Part shown: piece after piece, positions 10,301 to 18,574 of the stretch
Layout of the letters: each line of letters begins with the position of its first letter
How positions within the stretch are numbered: the stretch's first letter is position 1
Assembly: GCF_964204645.1 (NCBI RefSeq)
Contig: NC_134029.1
Coordinates: 15,954,450 to 16,018,449 of the forward strand
Direction: 5' to 3'
From: Tubulanus polymorphus
Taxonomy: Eukaryota > Nemertea > Palaeonemertea > Tubulaniformes > Tubulanidae
DNA length: 64,000 nucleotides
Notes under the pieces: model-generated
The model's database searches: none
What the model was told of the DNA's origin: nothing
Seen by the model: only the letters and a program-made list of their open reading frames with translations
Made by a program: the position numbers and the translations under genes

Positions 10301-11555
10301 AGTGGGAGTTATATCAATCCTTCTAAGAATCATAGAATATCAAATGCTATTAAAGCAGAAAGATCACATCATATAATTACTCATAACCCTTCTAATATTA
10401 ATCCCGATGAAACTTTTTATTTTAGAATCCCTCGATTAACACAAAATACTTTTTATGTTCCAAATAGTATTTATTTATCAGCCGATATAAAAGTAACCGG
10501 TAATAATAATAATTATGTTGTCGATAATGTTGGAAAATATTTGATTAAAAAATTAACAATAAAGATCGGTCCAGAAACAGTTTTCTCATTAGATGATTAT
10601 AATTTATTTATGCATTATAAAGATTTATGGTTAACTAAAGAAAATAGAAATAATAGGATATTTCAAGGAATCCAATCAGAAAACCAAAATAAATTAAGAT
10701 CAGAAGCGCATAATGCAATATTAACTAATGCTATAGATAAATTGATAAAAAGTATATATGGAAGCAAATATAAAATTCCATTAGACTTTGAATTGATAAA
10801 TAATAATGCGCCTTTATATAAATACGCAATTCAAGAAGACGTTATATTCGAAATAACATTTGCTCCTGTTAATGAAATTGTAATATCTAGCGTTAATAAA
10901 GATATGGGTTATAAATTATCGAATATATGTTTAGAATATGATACAGTAACTGATGAAAATATTTCAAGTATAATTCAAACTAAAAACAATCAAGGATTTT
11001 CATTATTATATGATTATATTGATAAATTTAAAACTGTAACTATTAATGCAAATGATGAAATTATTAATGAGAATATTAACTTCCCAAGAAGATCTATTAA
11101 AGGTATATTATATTTTATTAATATTTTTTACCATTGCAACATATACTAATGGCGCAATAAATGTTGATAATTATTATAATCCTGAAATAACAAAAGTAGA
11201 AATAACTATCGAAGGAATAGCAAATAAAATATTTTGTCAAGGTATGAGAATGATAGATCAATGGCCAGAAATTAGAAAACATTTTATGAATTAAAAAGTA
11301 AAATCATCTGAAAATTGTAATATTAATCAAATTGATTATTATACCGGTAATAAATATGCATTATGGTTAGATTTTAGAACAACAGAGGATAATTCATTAC
11401 ATGGTTCTGGAAAAGAATTACAGAACACTAAAGATGGAATACAATTATTCATGAAAAAGAAAAGAGGAGACAAAAATTTTAAAATGCACATTTATATTAT
11501 ATCTGACGCGCAATTAAATATTGTAAATTCTCAATTAAATAGTGTTATGTATTAA
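10298..11555 (+). pseudogene. Major capsid protein, double-jelly-roll type, broken (element 1)
   Basis: The gene would encode about 415 residues. The first 265 or so are open, including the strands Phe-Tyr-Val-Pro-Asn-Ser-Ile-Tyr-Leu-Ser-Ala-Asp and Lys-Leu-Thr-Ile-Lys-Ile-Gly-Pro-Glu. A Lys-Ile-Pro-Leu-Asp-Phe-Glu-Leu segment is typical of Polinton-type capsid proteins. A short duplication of about 11 bp near 11105-11120 shifts the frame, and a Glu codon is replaced by TAA at 11292-11294. Beyond this the sequence runs in frame to the TAA at 11553. Better preserved or partial copies are at 30994-32224 and 42099-43203. The capsid assignment rests on motif pattern, size and place downstream of the penton-like gene. 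Confidence 0.75.
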
Positions 11556-11587
11556 AATTTTAACTTTAATAAAAATTTATATAATAA

Positions 11588-12498
11588 ATGGAAGGAGGTA
11601 AAGTATATAAACATATTCCATACATCGATTCACATGAAAATAATGATGGTTTATATTATGTAATACCTTGTAATATAGCTTTGATATTTGATCCTATTTT
11701 CAAAATTTATAAAACTAAACTAACAGAAATCGATAATAATAAAAGTGGTGTTGTTGATAATTGAAGTAATGTAATTGATAATAATGTAATACCTTCTACA
11801 TCTAATAATGTATACCTTCTACATATAATAATGCAATACCTTCTACATCTAATAATGCAATACCTTCTACATCTAATAATGCAATACCTTCTACATCTAA
11901 TAATGCAATACCTTCTACATCTAATAATGAAATAATATTAAATATTAGTGAAAATAGAAATTATTGTGATTATTGTAAAGGTGAATTTTCAAACGCTCCA
12001 TCAAATTGGAATAAACATATGAATACAAAGACACATATCACTAATGTAATAGAACGTGTTGGTTTAAGAGAATTTATAGAACACCCATTTTAATATGTTA
12101 CAAAATTTGTTTCAAATAAAAAAGTAAATGGTAAAGAATTATATGAAGATTTATTATTAGCAACACCTAATAAAGATGAATTAGATTTAACTGATGCTAA
12201 TAAAATATTAGGATCAAACATTGTAAATGAAATATTAGGAGCAAAAACTAATTAAGATAATAATGAAAATATAGTTACAGATATTGATAATAAAGATTCT
12301 ATGAAACATAAAGTAGAAAATAATGATAAATTTGATTGGATGAATAAGCATAACAATGAAACAACTATTGATGATGCGGTAAAAAGAGTGAAGAATAAGT
12401 ATGAAAATAAAACAACTATTCATGTAGATTCGGTAGAGCATTTGAATAAATTGTTAGGGCCTGATAGTGAATTGGAGAGTGATGATGAAAGTGATTAA
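11588..12498 (+). pseudogene. C2H2 zinc-finger protein with N-terminal 8-residue repeats, broken
   Basis: The gene starts at AATAAATGGAAGG 32 bp after the capsid gene. A homolog on the minus strand in element 3 (39381 to 38267) begins with the same Met-Glu-Gly-Gly. After about 55 residues come repeats of Asn-Asn-Ala-Ile-Pro-Ser-Thr-Ser. A zinc finger (Cys-X2-Cys ... His-X5-His, near 11965-12040) and an acidic C-terminal tail ending in Asp-Glu-Ser-Asp follow. Stops occur near 11764, 12092 and 12255, and one repeat has lost a base. It is perhaps a nucleic-acid-binding regulator, which is inference. Confidence 0.6.
11780..11935 (+). repeat. 24-bp tandem repeat, about six units, coding
   Basis: The unit reads AATAATGCAATACCTTCTAC followed by ATCT. 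The last four units are identical, while the first two are diverged, the second with a one-base loss. Each unit adds eight codons to the zinc-finger gene. Confidence 0.9.
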
Positions 12499-12529
12499 GA
12501 TATTAATTATACTTAACTCAAATGATAAT

Positions 12530-12920
12530 ATTAGTTGAAAATTGTATAAAATAATAGTAAATAAAAAAGGGGGTTTTAAGTATTTAAGGTATTTAAGGTA
12601 TCTAATACATATCTAATACATATTATTTGAAAATACCTTAAATTATATTTCTTTTTTAAATTTATATTGAAACCTCAGTAATAATAAATAACCTTTATTA
12701 TTTTCAAACTTATTCATATATTAGTTGAAAAAATAAAAATAAATTGGTTGAAAATTGTATAGATAATATTTATTTAAAAAAAAGGGGGTTTTAAGTATTT
12801 AAGGTATCTAATAGGGTATCAGGTATTAGGGTATCTTATAGGGTATCAGGTATTAGGGTATCTAATAGGGTATCAGGTATTAGGTATTAGGGTATCTAAT
12901 AGGGTATCTAATACATAGGT
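12530..12920. repeat. Intergenic direct repeats and minisatellite
   Basis: A block reading TTGAAAATTGTATA and then AAAAAAGGGGGTTTTAAG occurs at about 12535-12605 and again at about 12745-12812. The second copy runs into a minisatellite (12811-12920) built from GGGTATCTAATA and GGGTATCAGGTATTA modules. It lies between the convergent ends of the zinc-finger gene and the ATPase gene. No coding frame is supported here. Confidence 0.75.
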
Positions 12921-12930
12921 ATACAAATAG

Positions 12931-13541
12931 TTATTTTATAAATTTATATTCATATGGAAATTGTAATCTCAGTAATAATTTTGAACCTTTATTATTCTTT
13001 AATTTATTCATATATTCATCATGTAATTCAGTAGGTATAATTTGATTTTCTTCCAATGATTGTTGCATAGATTTTCTATCTTTATTAAAGAATAAAACTA
13101 GAAATCTTATATTCTCCCTAAAGTCTTTAACAATTGAATTATATTTTTGATTTAAAACCCATGTTGTTATCCCAAAATGTCTCCCAGAGAAAGCTAGGTA
13201 ACATAACTCACTTTCTCTCACTTTTGAATCATGTAAATTTTCGCAATCATCTATAATGAATAATGTATTTGATCCTTTATAAGTATCAATTGCTATTTCA
13301 TACAATTATCTAAATTTTCTTTTACTGTTTTAGGATTTAATATAATAAACTTTTTTATTTCAACTATATCCCTATTATATGTTTTATTCATTTCATAAGT
13401 AGGACAAAATAATATTATATTATCAAAATGATTCTTATAAATAGTTTCTAACAAATCTAATATGAAATGTGTTTTACCACAATTGGTTACACCAGTAACT
13501 AACATATTATGCGGTTCAAATATAAATAAATCTTTATTCAT
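12931..13541 (-). pseudogene. DNA-packaging ATPase (FtsK/HerA, A32-like), one frameshift
   Basis: The protein would be about 203 residues. The first frame (13541 to 13293) has Walker A (Gly-Val-Thr-Asn-Cys-Gly-Lys-Thr, near residues 17-24). The second (13305 to 12931) has Walker B (Thr-Leu-Phe-Ile-Ile-Asp-Asp-Cys), then a conserved Ser-Gly-Arg-His-Phe-Gly stretch and a sensor-like Leu-Asn-Gln. A one-base indel near 13300 separates them. In Polintons and related viruses this ATPase pumps the genome into the capsid. Its start overlaps the integrase stop by 8 bases and lies in CTAAATG. Confidence 0.9.
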
Positions 13542-14625
13542 TTAGTCTTTTAATTTTACTAGATAAAATCCATTCATTAAATTTATCATCGTATCCTTTA
13601 TATTTCACCAAAGAATACTTTTTTCCTTTAAGAGTTTTTGTTTTCAATACTTTTTCTATTTTGTATTCTATTTCATTTGGATTTGGTACAAGTGATAATT
13701 CTTGTTCATAGAAATAACCTAATATTTCTTCGTCTTTTAGATCTTCTAATTTATAAACAAATGGTTTAGTTAATATTATCTTTTTAATCTTGAATATTTC
13801 TTCTGTAAAATTAGGGGTATAACCTTTATAAAATGTTTTTCGATATTTAGATATTCTAACGTGTTGTCCAATTTTAAATTTAGGTTCTCCGAAATCATGT
13901 GTAACAAATGCTCCATATAAATTATTCCAAACTATTTCTGAATTATCTTCTTTTCTAGCTTGTATTGGTTTCATGTTTATAGAACTATGTTTAGAATTAT
14001 TATAACCTTTCACTAAATCATCTAACACATCGATATATTTATGTGTTTCATTAGCAGTAAAATATTTCCACATTCTAGTTTTCAATGTTTTATTAAATCT
14101 TTCTATAATAGATGCTTTTTTATCTGAATGTGTTGAAAAATAATCTACATCGTTATCAGATAATAGTTTTTTGAAATGTTTGTTATAAAATTCCTTACCT
14201 TCATCAAATTGTATCTTATCTGGAATAGCTTGTTTGAATATTGATTTAAAAGCATTTGTTACTTCTATACCAGTTTTATTTTTGATTGGAATTGACCATG
14301 CGCATCTACTGAATATGTCTATAACATTTAGTATCCAGAAATATCCTTTGTTGTATTCCTCTAAGTTCTTCATGTCAATTAAATCTGCTTGCCATTGTTG
14401 ATCGATATATGAAACCATAACTTTTCTTGTTGAATAAGTTTTATCCATTTTCTTGTGGATTTGATATGTTGGTTGATTTTGTAACCATAATCTTAGTTCA
14501 CTATATTTTATATTACCATTTTTATTATCAGATTTAATTTTATTCCATAATTCTGAAACGTTAGAATATGATACTTCACTTTCTGGGTTATAATATAACT
14601 CTCTTAAATATTGTTCTTTTTTCAT
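13534..14625 (-). CDS. Retroviral-type integrase with C-terminal chromodomain, intact
   Basis: The frame is open for 363 codons. An N-terminal region of about 75 residues is followed by the rve catalytic core. The likely acidic triad is Asp81 (Trp-Gln-Ala-Asp-Leu-Ile-Asp), Asp141 (Gln-Phe-Asp-Glu-Gly-Lys-Glu-Phe) and Glu175 (Ser-Ile-Ile-Glu-Arg-Phe-Asn-Lys). An SH3-like segment (about 255-305) and a chromodomain (about 310-360, Lys-Tyr-Lys-Gly-Tyr ... Asn-Glu-Trp-Ile) complete it. This is the hallmark Polinton integrase, which would join the element ends to host DNA. The chromodomain may direct target choice. The start is AATAAGATG rather than the usual TAAATG. An N-terminal fragment of a related gene is at 32273-32337. 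Confidence 0.95.
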   Translation of the reverse strand: MKKEQYLRELYYNPESEVSYSNVSELWNKIKSDNKNGNIKYSELRLWLQNQPTYQIHKKMDKTYSTRKVMVSYIDQQWQADLIDMKNLEEYNKGYFWILNVIDIFSRCAWSIPIKNKTGIEVTNAFKSIFKQAIPDKIQFDEGKEFYNKHFKKLLSDNDVDYFSTHSDKKASIIERFNKTLKTRMWKYFTANETHKYIDVLDDLVKGYNNSKHSSINMKPIQARKEDNSEIVWNNLYGAFVTHDFGEPKFKIGQHVRISKYRKTFYKGYTPNFTEEIFKIKKIILTKPFVYKLEDLKDEEILGYFYEQELSLVPNPNEIEYKIEKVLKTKTLKGKKYSLVKYKGYDDKFNEWILSSKIKRLNE

Positions 14626-14631
14626 CTTATT

Positions 14632-14998
14632 TTAATCCATTGATAATAATTTAGATTTAGTTTCAATGGCATTATGATTTGACTTATTTTCTGGTATGAT
14701 TGGTTTATCATCCTTGGAATCATCTTTATCATCAGATTTGAATTTTGATTTATATATTACACCGGATAATGTAATAATTGTGATTAACCCAATTGTAATA
14801 TATAAGTAATTATTACTTCCAGCATTAGAAGAATTAGATGGATTATTATTTGAATTAATATCAGATAAAGTCTGTGATTCATTTATATCAGTTAATTTCT
14901 TTTTCTTAGCTTTTTTAATTCTGAAGATCTTTTACCTAATTCTCTTGCCCATTTAATTTGTTTCTCGGATCTAACCTTTTTTTAACACCATCACTCAT
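14632..14998 (-). pseudogene. Single-span membrane protein, about 120 codons, frameshifted
   Basis: The start (14998, AATAAATG) overlaps the stop of the upstream gene by 8 bases. The protein has a basic Lys/Arg-rich N-terminus and an Asn/Ser-rich linker. One hydrophobic span near 14770-14830 (Tyr-Leu-Tyr-Ile-Thr-Ile-Gly-Leu-Ile-Thr) leads to a charged tail ending just before the integrase start. Two small indels, one at a run of A near codon 7 and one near codon 28, disrupt the frame. Function is unknown; it could be a minor virion membrane component. Confidence 0.55.
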
Positions 14999-15600
14999 TT
15001 ATTTTAGTTAATTTTTGTTCTGATTCATTTTCTGTTTCACCGTTTGGTTGTAGTTCATCTGTTTCGTTCTTACCTGATTTATATTCCATAGGTTTGATGT
15101 TCGAAAATGTTATGACGCCAGTAGAAATTAATGTCATAACCGATCCTAATTGAAATGAAGCATATCCGACCCATTTTTGTAATTCAGTCATAACTAAGTA
15201 GTCATTTTTCGAATCACTATATAATTTATTTTCATCATCAATTGGTATTAACTAGTTACATAACTTAGAATAACATTTGACAATACCATCTGAAATAGAA
15301 TCATTTATTCTAGCTAATCTAGCTTCTTCATAAATCTTAAAATATTTTATTACTTTATCGGGTTTCATAGCATCTAATTCTTGAAAAGTTATTATTTTCC
15401 CGATAAACTGATTACATTTACCACTAGCAATTAATAATTCTAGATGGTGTTTACAATATAAGTAGTATTCATAATCTATATTAAAATTAACTTGAATATT
15501 ATTTTCAATTTTGGTTGGAATATCCTTATTATCACTAATACCTAAATCATCTAATGTTTTTTTCAATATCAATACTATTCTTACTCGATTTCTTTGACAT
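14991..15600 (-). pseudogene. Conserved 203-codon protein with C-terminal hydrophobic region, two breaks
   Basis: The open pieces at 15572-15252 and 15191-14991 lie in one frame and are parts of one gene interrupted by a TAG at 15252-15254. The true start is at 15600 in a TATAAATG box, as the homolog at 32505 shows, with a frameshift at a T-run near 15565. The N-terminal half is charged (Lys-Thr-Leu-Asp-Asp-Leu-Gly), the middle is helical (His-His-Leu-Glu-Leu-Leu-Ile-Ala-Ser-Gly), and the C-terminal part is a hydrophobic stretch with a charged tail. Proteins of this sort occur in Polinton-type elements, without known function as far as I recall. Confidence 0.65.
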
Positions 15601-15884
15601 TTATATTAGAGAAATTTAATAAGAAAAATATTATAAGTATTATAAAATGATACCAGTATCTCTTTAGATTAATACTAGCTTAGTTAAAGGTAAAGAATTT
15701 TAGTATTAGTTATTGTTTTTTAGTATTTTTTATTTGTGATATAAAGTATTCTTTTTTGAAAAGAAAATATTAAAAAAACAATAACTAATACTAGCTGGTT
15801 GAAGATATGTAATTTCTAATACTTTTTATTTAAAATCTATTATTCTTTAACCACTCATTAAAGACTCAACGTATTGTTCATTAT
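15601..15884. other. AT-rich intergenic segment
   Basis: No coding frame is present. The segment aligns by eye with 32510-32755 of element 2, which shows it belongs to the element. It contains short inverted pieces such as TAGTATTAGTTATTG and its near complement at about 15700-15715 and 15780-15795. Confidence 0.6.
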
Positions 15885-16514
15885 TTAGGTCATTGTTCCA
15901 TTGATCAATAAATAGTTCTTTGCCTTTGTTAACTGTTCTAAATATAACTGTAAATCTAGTTTATTAGATTTGATTTGATTTTCTTTCTTTTCAAGAGGTC
16001 TTAAATTTTTCCAACCCCAAATAAGTTTTTTATTGTATTTATCATTCATGTTAAATTTAGATATCGGTAACGTATGATCAATATGAAAGTATTCACCATA
16101 ATTATCTATATTCATTTTATCACCGAATTGAAATATAATCCATGATTTGAGAAATTCATCTGAACAACCCAACAAATTAGATAATGTTTCTGAATGTGTT
16201 TCTTTGTTGAATAATTGTGTTAATCTAGATCTTAAGCATTGTTTCAATCTAAAATTAAGATCTGTTTGATATCTTTCTCTCATATATTCTGCCATATAAT
16301 AATTATAATGTTCTATATTATCTTCTCGGTATTGTTTGGTATATAGTTTAGTGCAAGTTTTGCAGCAATATTGAAAACCATCTTTGCTAGTCTTACGGTT
16401 ACTAAATTCTGTAAATGGTTTATCTAATTCACATTTAGAACACTTCTTGTAATATATATTTATAACACCAGTGTTATTTGTAATATTGATAATTTGTGGT
16501 TGTTCTGGTTCCAT
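15885..16514 (-). CDS. HNH endonuclease-like protein with zinc ribbon, intact
   Basis: The frame is open for 209 codons, starting at AATAAATGG. Residues 23-60 carry two Cys pairs (Cys-Ser-Lys-Cys and Cys-Cys-Lys-Thr-Cys) forming a zinc ribbon. The C-terminal half has His-Ile-Asp-His-Thr-Leu-Pro-Ile followed by Trp-Lys-Asn-Leu-Arg-Pro-Leu-Glu, the usual HNH-type core in phage and large-virus proteins. A broken copy lies at 33601-34253. It could be a homing-type nuclease or a nuclease used in element replication or packaging. Which of these applies is not decidable here. Confidence 0.85.
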   Translation of the reverse strand: MEPEQPQIINITNNTGVINIYYKKCSKCELDKPFTEFSNRKTSKDGFQYCCKTCTKLYTKQYREDNIEHYNYYMAEYMRERYQTDLNFRLKQCLRSRLTQLFNKETHSETLSNLLGCSDEFLKSWIIFQFGDKMNIDNYGEYFHIDHTLPISKFNMNDKYNKKLIWGWKNLRPLEKKENQIKSNKLDLQLYLEQLTKAKNYLLINGTMT

Positions 16515-16650
16515 TTATTATATGTATTTTTTACTAAATTGGTTAATATCTAATAATCCTCTTCCATTTCTTCGACCAACGTCATCCTTTTTCATTCTTC
16601 GTTGCTTTTGATAAGTCGTTTCGATTCCTTGATATCTAAATCATACCACT

Positions 16651-16708
16651 AGGCAAAACCGCTCTTATAGGAGCGGTTTTGATCAATGCGCATGCGCTAA
16701 TCATAATT
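16651..16708. repeat. 58-bp direct repeat with GC-rich hairpin, copy 1
   Basis: It contains a hairpin with CCGCTC ... GAGCGG flanked by AAAA and TTTT, then the self-complementary ATGCGCATGCGC. It is identical to 16777-16834. The GC-rich stem stands out in this AT-rich DNA. Confidence 0.9.
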
Positions 16709-16776
16709 ATATATTCATTCTGTAAATACTGTAAAATAGAAACGACCGACATAAAATATCAAAACGTGTTCGCATT

Positions 16777-16834
16777 AGGCAAAACCGCTCTTATAGGAGC
16801 GGTTTTGATCAATGCGCATGCGCTAATCATAATT
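16777..16834. repeat. 58-bp direct repeat with GC-rich hairpin, copy 2
   Basis: It is identical to 16651-16708, with unit spacing of 126 bp. Both are near GAAACGAC or its complement GTCGTTTC, which gives a larger-scale symmetry at about 16613-16846. Confidence 0.9.
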
Positions 16835-16957
16835 GAAACGACTGAACATAGAACATTCACCAAACATATTTACACAATACATATACAAGTATGTTCGTTC
16901 GTTGTATTGACAAAATTTATAGTTTCAACTAATACATAATTTGATTTATAATTCCAA

Positions 16958-17631
16958 TTAGAACTTTTCAATTTCTGGATCATTGACAAGCATTTTTTCA
17001 ATATCGTTTAAATATTTTACTATATCAGAAAATGACAAACTTAAAAATTGGAATCTTTTATATGTAATTAATCTCCCCCTACGCTTCTTAATTTTCTTTC
17101 ATACCCAGCACTAATACCTATATATTTTTTAACCCAATAAGCCCAAGAAATCCCCGCAGTTTGTTTATTAAACGTTAAAAATCCCTTATTTAAACAATCC
17201 CCGAAAATGATATAATCCCATAAATGCTTTGCTTTTTTAAATAACAAGGTTCTATAATTTTTTTTCAATAAAACAGTTATTTCATTAAATGATGTTACAC
17301 CTTCTATTTCTTTAAAACTTGCATCTTTTTCATTTGATAATTTTGATTTTAAAAACTCATTTAACTCATTTCCGCTCATTTTCTTTTTAGTTTTTGTTCC
17401 TTTTAGTCTTAACAATATTTCTACATTGGTTGTTGGTCTTTTCGGTAATGATGTTGCGCTTGATTGCTGGTTTTCTATTATTTTTTCTAAAATTAATGTC
17501 ATTGCTTGATGGTAATATAAATGTTTTTTAACTTCTTCTAACGTTTCACCGTCTATATATAAAGATTCTTTTACTTCAACGCCCATTTCCATTGGTTCGT
17601 CTTCCACCATTTCGGTTGGTTCGTCTTCCAT
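16958..17631 (-). pseudogene. Unknown protein of about 225 codons, frameshift near the C-terminus
   Basis: The open frame 17631-17068 begins with an acidic head that repeats Glu-Asp-Glu-Pro. A helical segment and then a Trp-Ala-Tyr-Trp-Val-Lys-Lys-Tyr-Ile-Gly-Ile-Ser motif follow, with Tyr-Glu-Arg-Lys-Leu-Arg near the end. A G-run near 17072 appears to have gained or lost a base. Another frame carries on for about 37 codons to a TAA at 16958. It lacks the TAAATG start box of its neighbours and was not seen in the other copies, so it may be a lineage-specific or host-derived gene. The family is not recognised. Confidence 0.5.
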
Positions 17632-18244
17632 TTCGGTTGTCCTCTGAGAATTAAGAGTACTTCTTTATACGTATGACAAAAGATATCAGCTGTAGAACAG
17701 GAACTGCGATATCAAATGATATAAATATTTTCAAGTCTATCGTTTCTAATTATTATAACTTATTATAGTTCAAGTTATTATCTATCTAACGTAAAATAGA
17801 ATTAACTGTATGAAGTTGTAGTTGTCAAATGCACTTAAAGGTTTCATATTTAATAGCCCTAATAACTACAAAAACAGTACTTACATTTAGATTTAGAATT
17901 GTAAACTATAAACTCCTAATTTCGTTTTGAGAGATAGAATATCCTTAGCGTTATGTTACAGCGTCTATTCAGTTCCGGTGCGATTTCGAAATGAACACGT
18001 CGTCGATTATGACACGTCATCTGGTTCCGGTACACCTTCTAGAATGTTCTACGCGTTTGCAATATTATGACTCATATGTCTCAGCGTTATAGTAACGGCT
18101 GTGACGGTTGTGAGATTATTCTAGAATAATCCAATTATTTTGTAATACCAGCTGTTACACGAGGAGTCGCGTAATATGATTAAACGTTTCTATTCACTGA
18201 GAAAATCAATAATAAAGGCAACGTATCTTTATATAGAAATCAAA
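17632..18244. other. Noncoding segment shared with element 2/3 border
   Basis: There is no gene. Bases 17770-17950 align by eye with about 33190-33345, including a common phrase CAAAAACAGTACTTACATTT, so this belongs to the transposon or to a shared flanking sequence rather than unique host DNA. Confidence 0.6.
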
Positions 18245-18574
18245 TTATGTACAACGACCGAACATACTTGTAAATTTATTATCTTCATCAAAATAATCTT
18301 CACCTAAAATATCATTATTCATATTTCTAATATGGCTTTTAGATTTTAAATGTTCATTATAATATCTTTTATCACTGAATGATTGATTACATGTATCACA
18401 TTTGTATGTTTCTTTTTCATTCTTTAATTCATCTAATTTAGTTTCTAATATATCATCTTTATATTCTAATTTCAATTTATTCTCTAAATGTGTTTTAGTT
18501 TTATTGTGTCTTGCTTTTTGGGATTTATCTATATTGATTTTACATGTTGAACAGTAGTACTTATTTGCTTCCAT
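18245..18574 (-). pseudogene. polB: N-terminal zinc-finger fragment of polB, inverted
   Basis: The frame starts at Met-Glu-Ala-Asn-Lys and has two C2H2 fingers (Cys-Ser-Thr-Cys ... His, and Cys-Asp-Thr-Cys ... His-X5-His). It matches the start of the element 3 polymerase (37810 to 37510) up to about 18286. The match then ends and the last 14 codons read into unrelated sequence. It is a truncated polB 5' end on the strand opposite to the polB at 2328. It shows that the polymerases of this family carry N-terminal zinc fingers. Confidence 0.8.

Larger units (their letters stand above)
2328..18574. mobile_element. Element 1: degraded Maverick/Polinton-type element
   Basis: This stretch encodes the hallmark Polinton set: PolB, rve integrase with chromodomain, A32-type ATPase, double-jelly-roll major capsid protein and penton-like protein, plus many small conserved genes. 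Base composition is strongly AT-rich compared with the flanks. Terminal inverted repeats could not be identified. The left edge cuts into polB and the right edge includes an inverted polB N-terminal fragment, so the copy is rearranged and its exact ends are uncertain. Confidence 0.85.

Noticed and set aside
12811-12920. Possible CRISPR-like array
   Set aside because: The modules are contiguous and vary in order, there are no unique spacers, and the setting is a eukaryotic transposon.
16679-16939. 86-codon plus-strand frame across the hairpin repeats
   Set aside because: Its sequence repeats itself only because the 58-bp direct repeat is translated twice, and no homology supports it.
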